Below, piece by piece: positions 17,536-26,270 of a stretch of DNA of 64,000 bases (the stretch's first letter is position 1; each line of letters begins with the position of its first letter). Both the position numbers and the translations under genes were made by a program. The DNA is from JBLMZI01 sp050258755. Lineage in GTDB: Bacteria; Bacillota; Syntrophomonadia; Syntrophomonadales; DTU052. The notes under the pieces were generated by a model. The model was not told the origin of the DNA, did no database searches, and worked only from the letters and a program-made list of their open reading frames with translations. Where the stretch lies: positions 239,146 to 303,145 of the forward strand of contig JBLMZI010000001.1 in assembly GCA_050258755.1 (NCBI GenBank). The letters run 5' to 3'.

Positions 17536-18969
17536 ATGGCGAACATCAAGGTGAGATTTGCACCCAGCCCGACCGGGCCGCTTCATATTGGCGGCGCACG
17601 TTCGGCTCTGTTTAATTATCTGTACGCGATGAATACCGGCGGCGTGTTTCTGGTCCGGATCGAAGACACCGATTTGGAACGGTCCAAGCCGGAATACGAA
17701 CGCGAAATCGTGGAGTCTCTGCACTGGCTTGGAATGCACTGGCAGGAAGGGATCGGCGTCGGCGGGGAAAACGCCCCGTACCGCCAGACCGAGCGGCTGG
17801 ACCGGTATCACCAGTACACCGAGAAACTGCTGGCTTCCGGCCACGCCTATCATTGTTTCTGCTCAGAGGAAGCGCTTGAAGCCGAACGCCAAGGCTTGAT
17901 CGAAGCCGGGGATACCCCGCGCTATCTGGGCCGATGCCGCCATCTCAGCGCGGATGAGGTCCAGGGGCGGATGGCTGCCGGTGAAAAGCCGACGATCCGT
18001 TTCCGGGTACCTGACGATACCACGATCCGGGTCGATGATCTGGTCCGAGGGACCGTGGAATTCGAAAGCGGAATCATGGGCGACTATATTATTGTTAAGT
18101 CAGACGGGATTCCGACCTATAACTTTGCCGTGGTGGCAGACGACCTGGACATGGGCGTGACCCACGTGATCCGGGCCGAGGAGCACCTGTCCAACACGCC
18201 CCGGCAGATTCTGATTTATCAGGCGCTGGGGGCACAACTCCCTTATTTTGCGCATATCTCGTTGATCCTGGGGGCGGACCGCCAAAAAATGAGCAAACGC
18301 CACGGTGCCACGTCCGTGATGGAATACCGCCAGAAGGGTTATTTACCCGAGGCCTTATTTAACTTCCTGTCATTGATGGGCTGGTCGCCGGAAGGGGAGC
18401 AGGAAATTCTGTCTCAAGACGAGATTATAGGCCAGTTCGGCCTCGACCGGGTTGCTAAAAACCCGGCGGTTTTCGATCTGGATAAGCTGAATTGGATGAA
18501 TCAGCAGTATATCAAGCTGAAGACCACCGCCGAACTCGGGGGCCTGCTGAAGCCGTATTTCGCGGCGTCCCAGTATGCAGACCAGATTGCGGTCCTGAGC
18601 GAAATGGCCTTTGATACGCTGGTCGAAGGACTTCGGGATTACCTGGTTTGTCTGACTGATGCACCGGAACACCTGGACCCGTTCTTCGGGCAGCCGGCAT
18701 ACGATGCTGAAGCCGAAGCTGTGCTGGATGCCGAGGAGACCAGAGCGATGCTCAAGGCGCTGCTGGGTGTACTGCCCGCAGCCTGGGAGAGCCTTGACGC
18801 GGTTCGCGCTTTTCAGAAAGAACTGCCCAAGCAGCTTGAATTACCCGCCAAAAAAGTGTATTTACCCTTGCGGCTCGCGTTGACCGGCAAGCCAAAAGGA
18901 CCGGAACTTCCGTTCCTGCTTGCGGTCATGGGACCGGCCGAAATCCGCCGCCGAATCGAGGCCTTGTAA
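17536..18969 (+). CDS. gltX: Glutamyl-tRNA synthetase
   Basis: Class I aminoacyl-tRNA synthetase that charges tRNA-Glu, and perhaps tRNA-Gln for later amidation. The 477-residue protein has the class I signature FAPSPTGPLHIGGAR (HIGH equivalent) at the N-terminus and KMSKRHG near residue 250, both essential for ATP binding, and the family length. ATG 17536 follows GAGGAGGG by 5 nt; the in-frame upstream stretch to 17485 lies over the promoter. In related genomes gltX is followed closely by cysE and cysS, but here those genes lie 38 kb away. A bidirectional terminator follows directly. Confidence 0.97.
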   Translation: MANIKVRFAPSPTGPLHIGGARSALFNYLYAMNTGGVFLVRIEDTDLERSKPEYEREIVESLHWLGMHWQEGIGVGGENAPYRQTERLDRYHQYTEKLLASGHAYHCFCSEEALEAERQGLIEAGDTPRYLGRCRHLSADEVQGRMAAGEKPTIRFRVPDDTTIRVDDLVRGTVEFESGIMGDYIIVKSDGIPTYNFAVVADDLDMGVTHVIRAEEHLSNTPRQILIYQALGAQLPYFAHISLILGADRQKMSKRHGATSVMEYRQKGYLPEALFNFLSLMGWSPEGEQEILSQDEIIGQFGLDRVAKNPAVFDLDKLNWMNQQYIKLKTTAELGGLLKPYFAASQYADQIAVLSEMAFDTLVEGLRDYLVCLTDAPEHLDPFFGQPAYDAEAEAVLDAEETRAMLKALLGVLPAAWESLDAVRAFQKELPKQLELPAKKVYLPLRLALTGKPKGPELPFLLAVMGPAEIRRRIEAL

Positions 18970-18991
18970 CGCCCCGCAACCTGCCAAACCT

Positions 18992-19023
18992 AAAAAGGCT
19001 GTCCCCGAAGGGACAGCCTTTTT
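18992..19023. terminator. Bidirectional intrinsic terminator after gltX
   Basis: A 14-bp perfect stem (AAAAAGGCTGTCCC with its complement) and a 4-nt loop (CGAA) end in a T run on both strands. It serves gltX and the convergent gene at 19043. Confidence 0.9.
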
Positions 19024-19042
19024 CATGCAGTGAGTTCGTTTT

Positions 19043-19903
19043 CTAATAGTCGATCGAGCACTTCACGATGCCGTCCATGGTGCCGGAAGGCCCTTTGCAT
19101 TTGCCGGTGACCTGTACTGCGGTAATCGATACCACATTGCCATTGGCATCCAGGTTGATGGTGCAGGTCATATCCAAAGTTTGGCGCGGCCAGGTCACCA
19201 CCGGGGAAATGCCGTCCAGCAAGGTGCAGACGGACGTCGGCGGATTCGTCTTCGCCAGTTTGATCGCGTTGCCGGTGATGGTCACGTCATTGGCGTCCTT
19301 GAGCAGCGTCACCAGTTTGGCTTCATCACTGTCGACGATTTCACTGAACGGGACGACCGGAAGCGCTTTATCCTTCACGTCACCTTTCGCGAGCAGCGGA
19401 ACCCCATTGGTTGTTACCAGCGTGGTTTTACCCGTGGTTTTGCTGACGACTTTGATATTTGCGTCACCGGTCAGGGGGACATTCTTAATTAATGCGGTCC
19501 AGTTCCCGGCCGCTTTCCCTGAATATTTAGCCTTGATCAGCATGGTATAGGCTTTGGCTTTGTCGCCGGTCAGCCCACCTGGTACAACTGGGGTTTGGAC
19601 CGCAGCTGCTCCAGCCGCGGCGCCGGCCGCCGCACCAGCCGCTGCACCGGCCGCCGGTTTCACCGGGGGTTTTGCGGGAACAGCGGGTACAGTCGTACCC
19701 TTTTTCCCGGGAACTGCCGGTTTAGCAGGCACGGCGCCCTTCTTAACCGGGGTTTTCTTTGCCGGGAGTTTCTTGGTGACCACTTTCTTGGGAACCGGCT
19801 TCTTGGTGGTTTTCTTTACCGGTGCCGCGGCAAACGCGGTCAGCGTAAAGGCAAATAGCATGACGACAGCAATAATCAAAGTGAACGTAGATTTCCGAGT
19901 CAA
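19043..19903 (-). CDS. Secreted protein with Lys/Pro/Ala low-complexity linker
   Basis: A 286-residue exported protein of unknown function. The signal peptide (LIIAVVMLFAFTLTAFAAAP) is followed by a strongly basic stretch rich in KK and PAKP, then a four-fold GAAA repeat (about residues 105-125), and a C-terminal globular domain of about 160 residues with two or three cysteines (SVCTLLDG, MTCTIN, VKCSIDY). The basic linker could bind wall polymers or nucleic acid. TTG 19903 is chosen because GAGAGGAG lies 8 nt upstream; longer in-frame starts would place extra residues before the signal. It is single and convergent with gltX. Confidence 0.72.
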   Translation of the reverse strand: MTRKSTFTLIIAVVMLFAFTLTAFAAAPVKKTTKKPVPKKVVTKKLPAKKTPVKKGAVPAKPAVPGKKGTTVPAVPAKPPVKPAAGAAAGAAAGAAAGAAAVQTPVVPGGLTGDKAKAYTMLIKAKYSGKAAGNWTALIKNVPLTGDANIKVVSKTTGKTTLVTTNGVPLLAKGDVKDKALPVVPFSEIVDSDEAKLVTLLKDANDVTITGNAIKLAKTNPPTSVCTLLDGISPVVTWPRQTLDMTCTINLDANGNVVSITAVQVTGKCKGPSGTMDGIVKCSIDY

Positions 19904-20464
19904 GGCACACACTCCTCTCATTCCTTCAAATCGGGACCCATCCAGCGTTTGTTGGTACGCACTCACCTCCCTGATCCGGTCTGAAGACCAACCTGGCTTT
20001 GCGCGTTATCCATCTAAACCGGTTTCATCGCTGCGATATCATGCCGGTTGGCGTGAACCGGCCGGTATTGGTCCGTTAGGCTGGGTGACCGGAGCACCCT
20101 TCGCAGCCTGTCTGAATTATTCCTCTATTAAAAGGATCGCAAGTGAATATAGCGACAGCGTTTCGAGTTTGTAAACAATTTGTGACTGGCTGCGAACCTG
20201 AAACGGGAAAACCATATCGCTGGAAATAAAAGGACTCCATCGGTCAGTTGGCACGCATTATCACCCCGCTCACACGCGGGGCTGATACAAACATATTCAA
20301 ACAAATCCAAAATAATGAAACAATACCGGAAGAATTTTCCAGACCCCATAGCCCGTCCCGTTATTCACGGGCTTTTTCCGTTAGGATTCCATGAAGCGGG
20401 AACCGGATTTGGGAGCGGGCCATACCTTAGTTACGAAAGGATGAACGTAAAGGTGGTGAAATGA
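19904..20464. other. Gene-free interval between divergent genes
   Basis: About 560 bp without a convincing gene on either strand. It contains a GC hairpin at about 20263-20281 (CCCCGC with GCGGGG) and an intrinsic terminator at 20350-20377 pointing to the right, although no gene ends here. A short non-coding transcript is possible but no promoter was convincing. Confidence 0.5.
20350..20377 (+). terminator. Intrinsic terminator without an obvious gene upstream
   Basis: A 7-bp stem (AGCCCGT with ACGGGCT) and a 10-nt loop are followed by five T residues. The nearest upstream plus-strand gene is gltX, which has its own terminator 1.3 kb earlier. Confidence 0.6.
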
Positions 20465-20692
20465 TTGGACCCAAGACCGATCGCATGTCCGAGATGCGGC
20501 CGAATGGTTGGAATAATTGCCAAGAAACCGGCCTTTCCGGTGAACATTGACTGCCTGTGTGGGAACGCGATTCCAATCGGAGCCGCGCCGGCCGGGCAGC
20601 CGCCGCCGGTCGGGCAGCCGCCGCCGCAAAAAGCCAAAGCGTCCGCCAAGAAAAAGAAAACTTCGGGCCTTGGCGCAAAACGAAGCGGCTGA
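20465..20692 (+). CDS. Small zinc-ribbon peptide with basic tail
   Basis: A 75-residue protein starting at TTG 20465, with AGGTGG about 8 nt upstream. Two cysteine pairs (CPRCGR and CLCGN, residues about 8-33) form a likely zinc ribbon, and a Pro-rich segment with repeated GQPPP and a lysine-rich end (KASAKKKKTS) follow. I do not recognise it. It heads a short run with the DUF2642-like gene and the SASP gene, so a spore-related role is plausible but inferred from context only. Confidence 0.62.
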   Translation: MDPRPIACPRCGRMVGIIAKKPAFPVNIDCLCGNAIPIGAAPAGQPPPVGQPPPQKAKASAKKKKTSGLGAKRSG

Positions 20693-20766
20693 GAGGGAAC
20701 GGTTTCCATCCAATGCGAATAGGATAAATCGGCAACTGGAAAACGTCGTTGAAGGAGGGATGAAGG

Positions 20767-21024
20767 ATGGCAAACGGAATGCTGGGTTCGCTGGGTTTTG
20801 AGGGCTTTTTCGGCCTGCTTCAGAGCCTGCGCAACTTTACCGTTTCGGTGCTTACGGAAGGGGATGTAGGCTTCGTCACGGGTATCTTGACCGATGTGAA
20901 CAGCAATTTCATCACCATTTGCTCGGGTGTGGATGTTAACTACATTCCGATCAACCAGATCACGATCATTTCCCGGATCGGTGGCATTGTCGCCGGTGCG
21001 AACAATGTTGGCGTGATTGGTTAA
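20767..21024 (+). CDS. DUF2642/YuzF-like small protein, probably spore-associated
   Basis: An 85-residue protein. The stretch VSVLTEGDVGFVTGILTDV ... FITICSGVDVNYIPINQI follows the pattern of the DUF2642 (YuzF) family of short beta proteins seen in spore formers, some near coat genes. It has no signal peptide and is hydrophobic and glycine-rich. AGGAGGG lies 6 nt before ATG 20767. The next gene downstream encodes a SASP. The family match is from memory of the motif pattern and is moderate; spore association is inferred. Confidence 0.62.
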   Translation: MANGMLGSLGFEGFFGLLQSLRNFTVSVLTEGDVGFVTGILTDVNSNFITICSGVDVNYIPINQITIISRIGGIVAGANNVGVIG

Positions 21025-21096
21025 GACACCTTTTCGGAGCATGCACGAAGTGCCCGCTGATCGGGTGCGCAATGACGGGATGGAATGAATTGCATC

Positions 21097-21125
21097 CCAT
21101 AGCGCGCGATTTGGCGGGCACACTA
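21097..21125 (+). promoter_or_regulatory. Possible sigma-G type promoter of the SASP gene
   Basis: CCATA and CACACTA are separated by 17 bp, close to the forespore consensus GHATR with CATnHTA. It sits 32 bp before the SASP start. The sites are short, so this is tentative. Confidence 0.35.
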
Positions 21126-21156
21126 CTTACTGGCGCGGTCAATGGAGGGAATAGCG

Positions 21157-21348
21157 ATGGGCCGTAAAAACCGTGCCGGTTTGATGTCGGACGCCTTGAA
21201 GTATGAGTTTGCTAAAGAGATGGGGGTTGACCATATCGTTGCCACCGAAGGGTGGGGCGGAGTTAGCTCCCGCAACTGCGGCAATCTGGTGAAATTGGCG
21301 ATCGAGCGGGCTGAACAAGCCCTGGCCCAGAACCAACATCTCGAATAA
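21157..21348 (+). CDS. Alpha/beta-type small acid-soluble spore protein
   Basis: A 63-residue DNA-binding protein of the dormant spore core that coats DNA and protects it from UV and heat. Hallmarks are the GPR protease site region LKYEFAKEMGVD, with the E-F-A-x-E cut motif, and the second conserved block GNLVKLAIERAE. The segment VATEGWGGVSSRNCG between them is the normal spacer. ATG 21157 is preferred over ATG 21142 because GGAGGGA lies between the two. Expression is expected in the forespore under sigma-G. This is the strongest single indication that the organism sporulates. Confidence 0.93.
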   Translation: MGRKNRAGLMSDALKYEFAKEMGVDHIVATEGWGGVSSRNCGNLVKLAIERAEQALAQNQHLE

Positions 21349-21358
21349 ACCCGCGCCA

Positions 21359-21390
21359 GGCCGGAGGATTGTCCTCCGGCCAATTTATTT
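21359..21390 (+). terminator. Intrinsic terminator of the SASP gene
   Basis: A 10-bp perfect stem (GGCCGGAGGA with TCCTCCGGCC), 3-nt loop and T-rich tail lie 10 bp after the SASP stop. Confidence 0.88.
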
Positions 21391-21400
21391 TCCATTCGGG

Positions 21401-22531
21401 CTATTCGGCCGCTTCGTCGGCGGTATTTCTCTCAATATACCCCAGGATTCTTTGCCGGATCTTTTCCCTCGCGTTCTCAATCGCCGCGAAATCCATGGCA
21501 GGGACATAGCATTTCTCCATCTCATCATGGGTCAGCTTGGCCAGGTGGATGAATCCAATCGCAGCCTGGAGGGATTCTTCGAACCGTTCAGCCGCTGATT
21601 CGATCTCGTTTTCGAAACGAACCAACCGGGGCCGGCTGACGAGCTGGTTCAAATTGTGAATCGTTTCCGGGCGGCGTCCCCGTAAAAGCGATGTGTAATC
21701 GGTAATGATGCCTGACCCGTCAAGCACGACCATGCCATTGGCGCGGAATATCAACATTTCAAGATAATCCGGAGCAAACGGGTTGTGATAGGCTTCCACC
21801 GGAATCAGTTGATCTTCCGCCCAGGCCAGCAGACGCTCCAGAAGATGTTGTACGCCAGTTCCGGGATGCCCCTGCAGCACGCAAATCCGAAAATCATCCT
21901 GCCACAAAGTATTGGCATAACTAACGACGCCGTCCGGCGTAATCGCCGAGGCAAACAAATGACGGGGCGGTTTGGCCGCGGCTTGTACGGGCTGACTGCT
22001 TGTAATCAGGTCTTTCAGATCTTCGGCGGTTTCCCGAAGCGCCGCAGGCGGAACCGTTTCGCCATAGTATTCGGCCCACTCATCCCAGATGGTCCGCGCG
22101 GTGGCGAGTCGTAAATAGGCCAGTTTAAAGTATTTGGCCACCAGCCGGTTGCATTCGATGATTTCGGCGCGGTGGGCCACTAACTGCGCTTCGTTCCAGT
22201 ACTCGCCCAGATTGATGATCTCATCGACCCCGCCGGGATTCTTGGGATCAACCACATGCGGAGCGGTTCCGTCCATCAAGGCAATCCCATACTGGGGCAG
22301 AACCAGGCCATCCAGTGAGTTATTGTCAGATGAACACCAGTGATACTCCACATCATGCCCCAAGCGGGCAAAATCCTCGCCCAACCGCTTCATGAAACTG
22401 GATTTTCCGACGCCGGGCCCGCCTTTTAAGACAAAAATCCGAGCGGCATCGCTCCCGATGATGTGATCATAAAAGGAATGAAAGCCCCGGCAGGTATTGC
22501 CGCCGGGAAAGACCATCCGAATTGTACCCAT
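21401..22531 (-). CDS. P-loop ATPase with degenerate internal duplication (PRK06851-like)
   Basis: A 376-residue cytosolic ATPase. The first half carries a full Walker A loop, VLKGGPGVGKSSFM (near residue 33), with conserved YHWCSSDNNSLDG. The second half repeats the layout from about residue 190 with a decayed loop (VLQGHPGTGVQHLL) and the matching block PVEAYHNPFAPD. This is the family found in spore-forming Firmicutes and annotated only as ATPase; the role is unknown. AAGGGGGC lies about 7 nt before ATG 22531. It converges on the SASP gene. Spore association is inferred from neighbours and the family's distribution as I recall it. Confidence 0.78.
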   Translation of the reverse strand: MGTIRMVFPGGNTCRGFHSFYDHIIGSDAARIFVLKGGPGVGKSSFMKRLGEDFARLGHDVEYHWCSSDNNSLDGLVLPQYGIALMDGTAPHVVDPKNPGGVDEIINLGEYWNEAQLVAHRAEIIECNRLVAKYFKLAYLRLATARTIWDEWAEYYGETVPPAALRETAEDLKDLITSSQPVQAAAKPPRHLFASAITPDGVVSYANTLWQDDFRICVLQGHPGTGVQHLLERLLAWAEDQLIPVEAYHNPFAPDYLEMLIFRANGMVVLDGSGIITDYTSLLRGRRPETIHNLNQLVSRPRLVRFENEIESAAERFEESLQAAIGFIHLAKLTHDEMEKCYVPAMDFAAIENAREKIRQRILGYIERNTADEAAE

Positions 22532-22754
22532 GAGAAAGCCCCCTTAAATCCATAATCTCTACTTCTATATGCTGACCTGCCAGGCCTTAGACAAAATCGT
22601 CTTTCATGATGTGGAATAAACGGGACTGGTTTTGCCTGATTGTGGGTCCCAAGGCAGGATTCTTCGGTTTCGCCGTGGAATCATTTGGGTACGGCGGCAG
22701 ACTGTGGAGACACAGCGGACCGCCCCCTTGCGGCTGTGAAACGGAGGATGTTTT

Positions 22755-23087
22755 TTGCACTTTTTATCATTTGGGTTATTTGCGATCGGGGTTTGCGCCT
22801 TGGTCTGGCTGTTTCTGGTGATCAGCACGCTTGCGTCGAGCGCATCCCGTTTTATGAGCTTTGTTCGTCGGGAGTACCCGGATTACGCCGGGCGTTCCAA
22901 TGCGATGATGCTGGTCCGCCTGGTGGCAAAGCCCGATCCGGTCTTGTTGAATCACCCGGTTTACGGCCGTTTGGCCCGGACCCGGCCCTATCTGGAAATG
23001 CGGATGCTGCTCCGGGAGCTGCCCAAAGTGACCACGATTGTTATTGCCGCCTTCGCCGTTGGGATGATCGTCAGGGCGATAGGGTAA
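22755..23087 (+). CDS. Small membrane protein upstream of a two-component system
   Basis: A 110-residue protein with an N-terminal helix (FAIGVCALVWLFLVISTLA), a basic middle part and a C-terminal helix (TTIVIAAFAVGMIVRAIG). No family is recognised. TTG 22755 has GGAGGA 6 nt upstream. It is 19 bp before the response regulator and same-strand, so it is probably co-transcribed and could be an accessory membrane subunit of that system. Confidence 0.65.
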   Translation: MHFLSFGLFAIGVCALVWLFLVISTLASSASRFMSFVRREYPDYAGRSNAMMLVRLVAKPDPVLLNHPVYGRLARTRPYLEMRMLLRELPKVTTIVIAAFAVGMIVRAIG

Positions 23088-23106
23088 GGAAGAGGAGGAG
23101 CACGGA

Positions 23107-23799
23107 ATGAGCCATTCGGTGCTGGTGGTTGAGGACGATAAAAACGTGGCCGACCTGATCCGGCTGTACCTGAACCGGCAGGGTTACACGGTCGACGTCG
23201 CGGTTGACGGCGTGATCGGTCTGAAAAAGTGGGAGGAAATGAAGCCCGATCTGGTGCTTTTGGACCTGGGACTTCCCCGGATGGACGGCTGGCAGTTGTA
23301 CGAAACGATGGCCCAAAAAGGCGGAACACCGGTGATCGTGATCAGCGCGCGCGGGGATCTGGATCAGAAACTGCACGGCTTTGAGCTCGGCGTGGATGAT
23401 TACGTGGTCAAGCCTTTTGATCCGCTGGAGCTGGTGGCCCGGGTTGCCGCGGTACTGCGGCGCAGCCAGGGGGCGCCGGAACCGGCCGATCCGTCCCGGC
23501 TTGAATTTCCCGGCCTGATGATCGACAGCAACACCTACCGCGTCACCGTAGATGGGGAGGAAATCGATTTAAAACCGCGCGAAATCCAGCTGCTCCACTA
23601 CATCGCCCAGCATCCCGGCCGGGTGTTTTCCCGCGATTTTCTGCTGCAGGAGCTGTGGGGCTACGATTACACGGGCGAAACCCGCACGGTGGACGTTCAC
23701 ATCCACCGCCTGCGAGAGAAGATCGAGCGGCCGCATCTGCCCTGGTCGATCCGGACAGTATGGGGTGTCGGTTACGCTTTCGAGGTTAGGACTCCATGA
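23107..23799 (+). CDS. OmpR-family response regulator
   Basis: A 230-residue transcription regulator. The receiver domain (1-120) has VVEDD, the phospho-acceptor Asp near 54 in LVLLDLGLPRMDGW, and the conserved Lys near 102 in VKPFDPLE. The trans_reg_C winged helix (about 135-228) includes LKPREIQLLHYIAQHPG and TVDVHIHRLREKIE. Its stop overlaps the start of the sensor kinase (ATGA at 23796), so the two are translationally coupled. The signal and targets are unknown; the secreted peptide at 25315 and the small membrane protein upstream are nearby candidates. Confidence 0.95.
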   Translation: MSHSVLVVEDDKNVADLIRLYLNRQGYTVDVAVDGVIGLKKWEEMKPDLVLLDLGLPRMDGWQLYETMAQKGGTPVIVISARGDLDQKLHGFELGVDDYVVKPFDPLELVARVAAVLRRSQGAPEPADPSRLEFPGLMIDSNTYRVTVDGEEIDLKPREIQLLHYIAQHPGRVFSRDFLLQELWGYDYTGETRTVDVHIHRLREKIERPHLPWSIRTVWGVGYAFEVRTP

Positions 23800-25181
23800 A
23801 CCCTTCACGCAGTCTTTTCTGGAAAATGGTGCTGATCATGCTGGGCATTGTCCTGGCGGTTTTGGTCGGTATGAACTTTCTGCTCAGCTGGTTTTTTCAG
23901 AATTACCTGACCGAGCAGAACCGGCTGCTGCTTGGGGAAGCGGCCGCGCAGGTCGAGCGGGTGATTGCCGCCAATGGCATTCACCATATGGCCCGCTCTT
24001 TGGACGTGGTCGAGGAATCGGCCAATATCAGCGTGCTGATCCTGGATGGGAAGAACCGCCCGGTGTACGATTCGGACCGGGGTTTCGGCGACAAGATCAT
24101 TCTACAGAACGCTGAATTCATGCGCCTTGGCTTGATTGGCGAGGATTCCTATGATGCCACCTTCGAGGATCCTAACAATCCGAACCTGGATATCCTGGTT
24201 GAGGCGTTTCCGGTAAAAGGGCATCCTGACCTGTTGGCGGTGCTTTATGTTCAAATCGCCGACGTTCGGGGATGGCTGTGGGAAATCATGCGGATGATCC
24301 TGATGGCTTCGGGGTTGGTGATCGCGCTCAGCCTGCCGATTATCTACTACCTTTCCGCCGGGCTGTCAGACCGTCTCAGTACGATGGCGGGCAGCGCGAT
24401 CAGGATGAAGGAAGGCGACTTTTCGGTCCGCATGGCAGTTGGTTCCCGGGACGAGGTGGGGCGGCTGGCGGAGACGTTTAACGAAATGGCCGCTGAGCTC
24501 GGCCGGGTTGAGGAAAATCGGCAGCAGCTGCTGGCGAATGTGGCCCATGAGCTGCGCACCCCGTTGACCTCGATTGGCGGTTTTGTCATGGCGATTCTGG
24601 ACGGGGCTGTGCCCGCCGAACTGACCAATGAGTACCTGCTGCGTTCCTATAAAGAGACCCAGCGCATGAAGGCGATCATCAATGATCTCCTGGATCTGGA
24701 ACTGCTTCGGGCCGGACAGATGCCGTTGGCGTTCGAACCGTTTGAGTTGGACGAGCTGATTCGCGAGGTGGTCGAAGGACTCGAAGGATCGGCTTTTGAA
24801 AAGAATGTGTCCATCCGGGTGGAAGTGGCTGCACCGGTACCGGTCAACGGGAACCGGCTCCGGATCGGCCAGATTCTGTATAACCTGATTGATAACGCGG
24901 TGAAGTATACTGGTCCGGATTCCGTCATCCAGGTGACGCTCGGAAGCCACCAGGACAGCGGGGCGGTCATGGTGTCGGTAGCGGATCAAGGGCCGGGGCT
25001 GGGAGAAAATGGCGGAGCCAGCCTGTTTGAACGATTCAGCCGGCATCATGAAGAGCCTATTGCCGGCAGCGGGTTGGGGCTTTCGATTAGTCAGGCCCTG
25101 GCTCAGGCGCATGGCGGCCTGATTACGGCCCGTAACCGGGAAGGCGGCGGCGCGGAGTTTACGCTGGCACTGCCCGGGTAA
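23796..25181 (+). CDS. Membrane sensor histidine kinase
   Basis: A 461-residue kinase. There are two membrane helices (about residues 9-33 and 166-190) bracketing an extracytoplasmic sensor of about 130 residues. A HAMP linker, the HisKA dimerisation domain with the phosphorylated His in NVAHELRTPLTS (near 250), and an ATPase domain with N box LIDNAVKYTG, G1 DQGPGLG and G2 GSGLGLSIS follow. It pairs with the overlapping regulator gene before it. The sensor region shows no motif I can name. Confidence 0.95.
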   Translation: MNPSRSLFWKMVLIMLGIVLAVLVGMNFLLSWFFQNYLTEQNRLLLGEAAAQVERVIAANGIHHMARSLDVVEESANISVLILDGKNRPVYDSDRGFGDKIILQNAEFMRLGLIGEDSYDATFEDPNNPNLDILVEAFPVKGHPDLLAVLYVQIADVRGWLWEIMRMILMASGLVIALSLPIIYYLSAGLSDRLSTMAGSAIRMKEGDFSVRMAVGSRDEVGRLAETFNEMAAELGRVEENRQQLLANVAHELRTPLTSIGGFVMAILDGAVPAELTNEYLLRSYKETQRMKAIINDLLDLELLRAGQMPLAFEPFELDELIREVVEGLEGSAFEKNVSIRVEVAAPVPVNGNRLRIGQILYNLIDNAVKYTGPDSVIQVTLGSHQDSGAVMVSVADQGPGLGENGGASLFERFSRHHEEPIAGSGLGLSISQALAQAHGGLITARNREGGGAEFTLALPG

Positions 25182-25314
25182 CAAATTGTTTACAACTTTG
25201 AGATGCGGTCGATACAATCGTTTGCGATAATGACCTATAAGGAAGTTCTTTCCCCATGCAGGATATTGGCGGGGGATTGCGCATATATGGGTATATTCAG
25301 AGGTGGGATTTGTG

Positions 25315-25632
25315 ATGAGACGGCAGTGCATCGGAATCATACTAGCAGCATGTCTTCTGGTTTCGGCCACCCCGGCCAGCGCAGCCGGCTTTCAGGTTAA
25401 AAACGGCGCCGGCCAGATACAACCAGCCGCCGCCGCAAGGCAGCAGGTTCTGCTGGCGGCGCGCAAACCTGCCCAGCCGGAGCGGCCCAAAATCAAACTG
25501 CCGGTTCGTTTGAAGCCGGCTCCGGGGGTCATCGGCTCGACTCGCGATACCCTCCGCGTGGTCAAACCGGCCGCAAAAGATCCGGTGAAACCCAAGCTTC
25601 CGGCCTTGCGCCACGCGAAACCCAGGAAATAA
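25315..25632 (+). CDS. Small secreted basic protein
   Basis: A 105-residue protein with a clear signal peptide (CIGIILAACLLVSATPASAA), then a Lys/Pro/Ala-rich mature part with no globular domain visible (repeated PAQPERPK-like and KPKLPALRHAKPRK). AGAGGTGG lies about 8 nt before ATG 25315. It follows the sensor kinase by 133 bp and ends at a strong terminator. It resembles the basic linker of the protein at 19043 in composition. Function is unknown. Confidence 0.6.
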   Translation: MRRQCIGIILAACLLVSATPASAAGFQVKNGAGQIQPAAAARQQVLLAARKPAQPERPKIKLPVRLKPAPGVIGSTRDTLRVVKPAAKDPVKPKLPALRHAKPRK

Positions 25633-25671
25633 CTGAAATCCGGGAAATCATAAAATAATGTCATCATGGGT

Positions 25672-25711
25672 AAAACGGACGCGGCACCGCTATGGGTGCC
25701 GCGTCCGTTTT
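25672..25711. terminator. Bidirectional intrinsic terminator
   Basis: A 17-bp perfect stem begins AAAACGGACGCGG at 25672 and is closed by its complement ending at 25711, with a 6-nt loop. It separates the convergent genes at 25315 and 25734. Confidence 0.92.
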
Positions 25712-25733
25712 ACGATCCGCGATAAATGGAAAT

Positions 25734-26225
25734 CTATTCGAGCTCCTTGAAGTATGCGACCGCAGTCTTATAGAAATGGCTGGCCTGCGCCGGGGTGGCA
25801 AAGGCGCGCTTGGGGATAAAGATGGCGGCGGTTTCTGAAACATAAAGATAGATATAAGCACGGTCCTGTTGAATGTGCAGAATACTTTCCCAGGGGACTT
25901 CGCCTTCGCCCGCGGCGGAAATCAACCGAACCTGTTCGGGGCCGATGGCCACCGTCGCGGGTTCCAGCTGGGCCGGCCTGACCAGGGACAGGATCCGGCT
26001 CCGTTCCAACCGCATTGCAATAAAAGCTCCAATCAATCCGCCAATTAGGGCGATGGCGGTGACCAGACCGGGATGAAAATGGCCGATCAGGCCAGCAGTG
26101 ATAAAAGCCACCGGCGGTGCACCGGCGCCAACAGTCAGCCAGATCCGGGATCGGGGATAGAGCCAGAGCCGACGCCGATTAAACTGCCAAAGGTCTTCGG
26201 GCTCAAGCTGGTATTGAATCTGCAT
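25734..26225 (-). CDS. YcxB-like membrane protein
   Basis: A 163-residue protein with two adjacent helices (PVAFITAGLIGHF and ALIGGLIGAFIAM, residues about 35-80) and a C-terminal PH-like segment (VRLISAAGEGEVPWESILHI ... IFIPKRAFATPAQASHFY) typical of YcxB-like proteins. The function of this family is unknown. I start at ATG 26225; AAGGAG is 13 nt away, a little far, and a TTG at 26249 is the alternative. It lies downstream of the SRAP gene on the same strand with a 45-bp gap. Confidence 0.72.
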   Translation of the reverse strand: MQIQYQLEPEDLWQFNRRRLWLYPRSRIWLTVGAGAPPVAFITAGLIGHFHPGLVTAIALIGGLIGAFIAMRLERSRILSLVRPAQLEPATVAIGPEQVRLISAAGEGEVPWESILHIQQDRAYIYLYVSETAAIFIPKRAFATPAQASHFYKTAVAYFKELE

Positions 26226-26270
26226 GCTTTGATACAAGCTCCTTTCCAAGTCGGATCAGGGAAGACCGCT

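Noticed and set aside
24366..25370. 334-codon minus-strand frame
   Set aside because: Shadow of the sensor kinase gene; His/Arg-rich composition typical of antisense reading.
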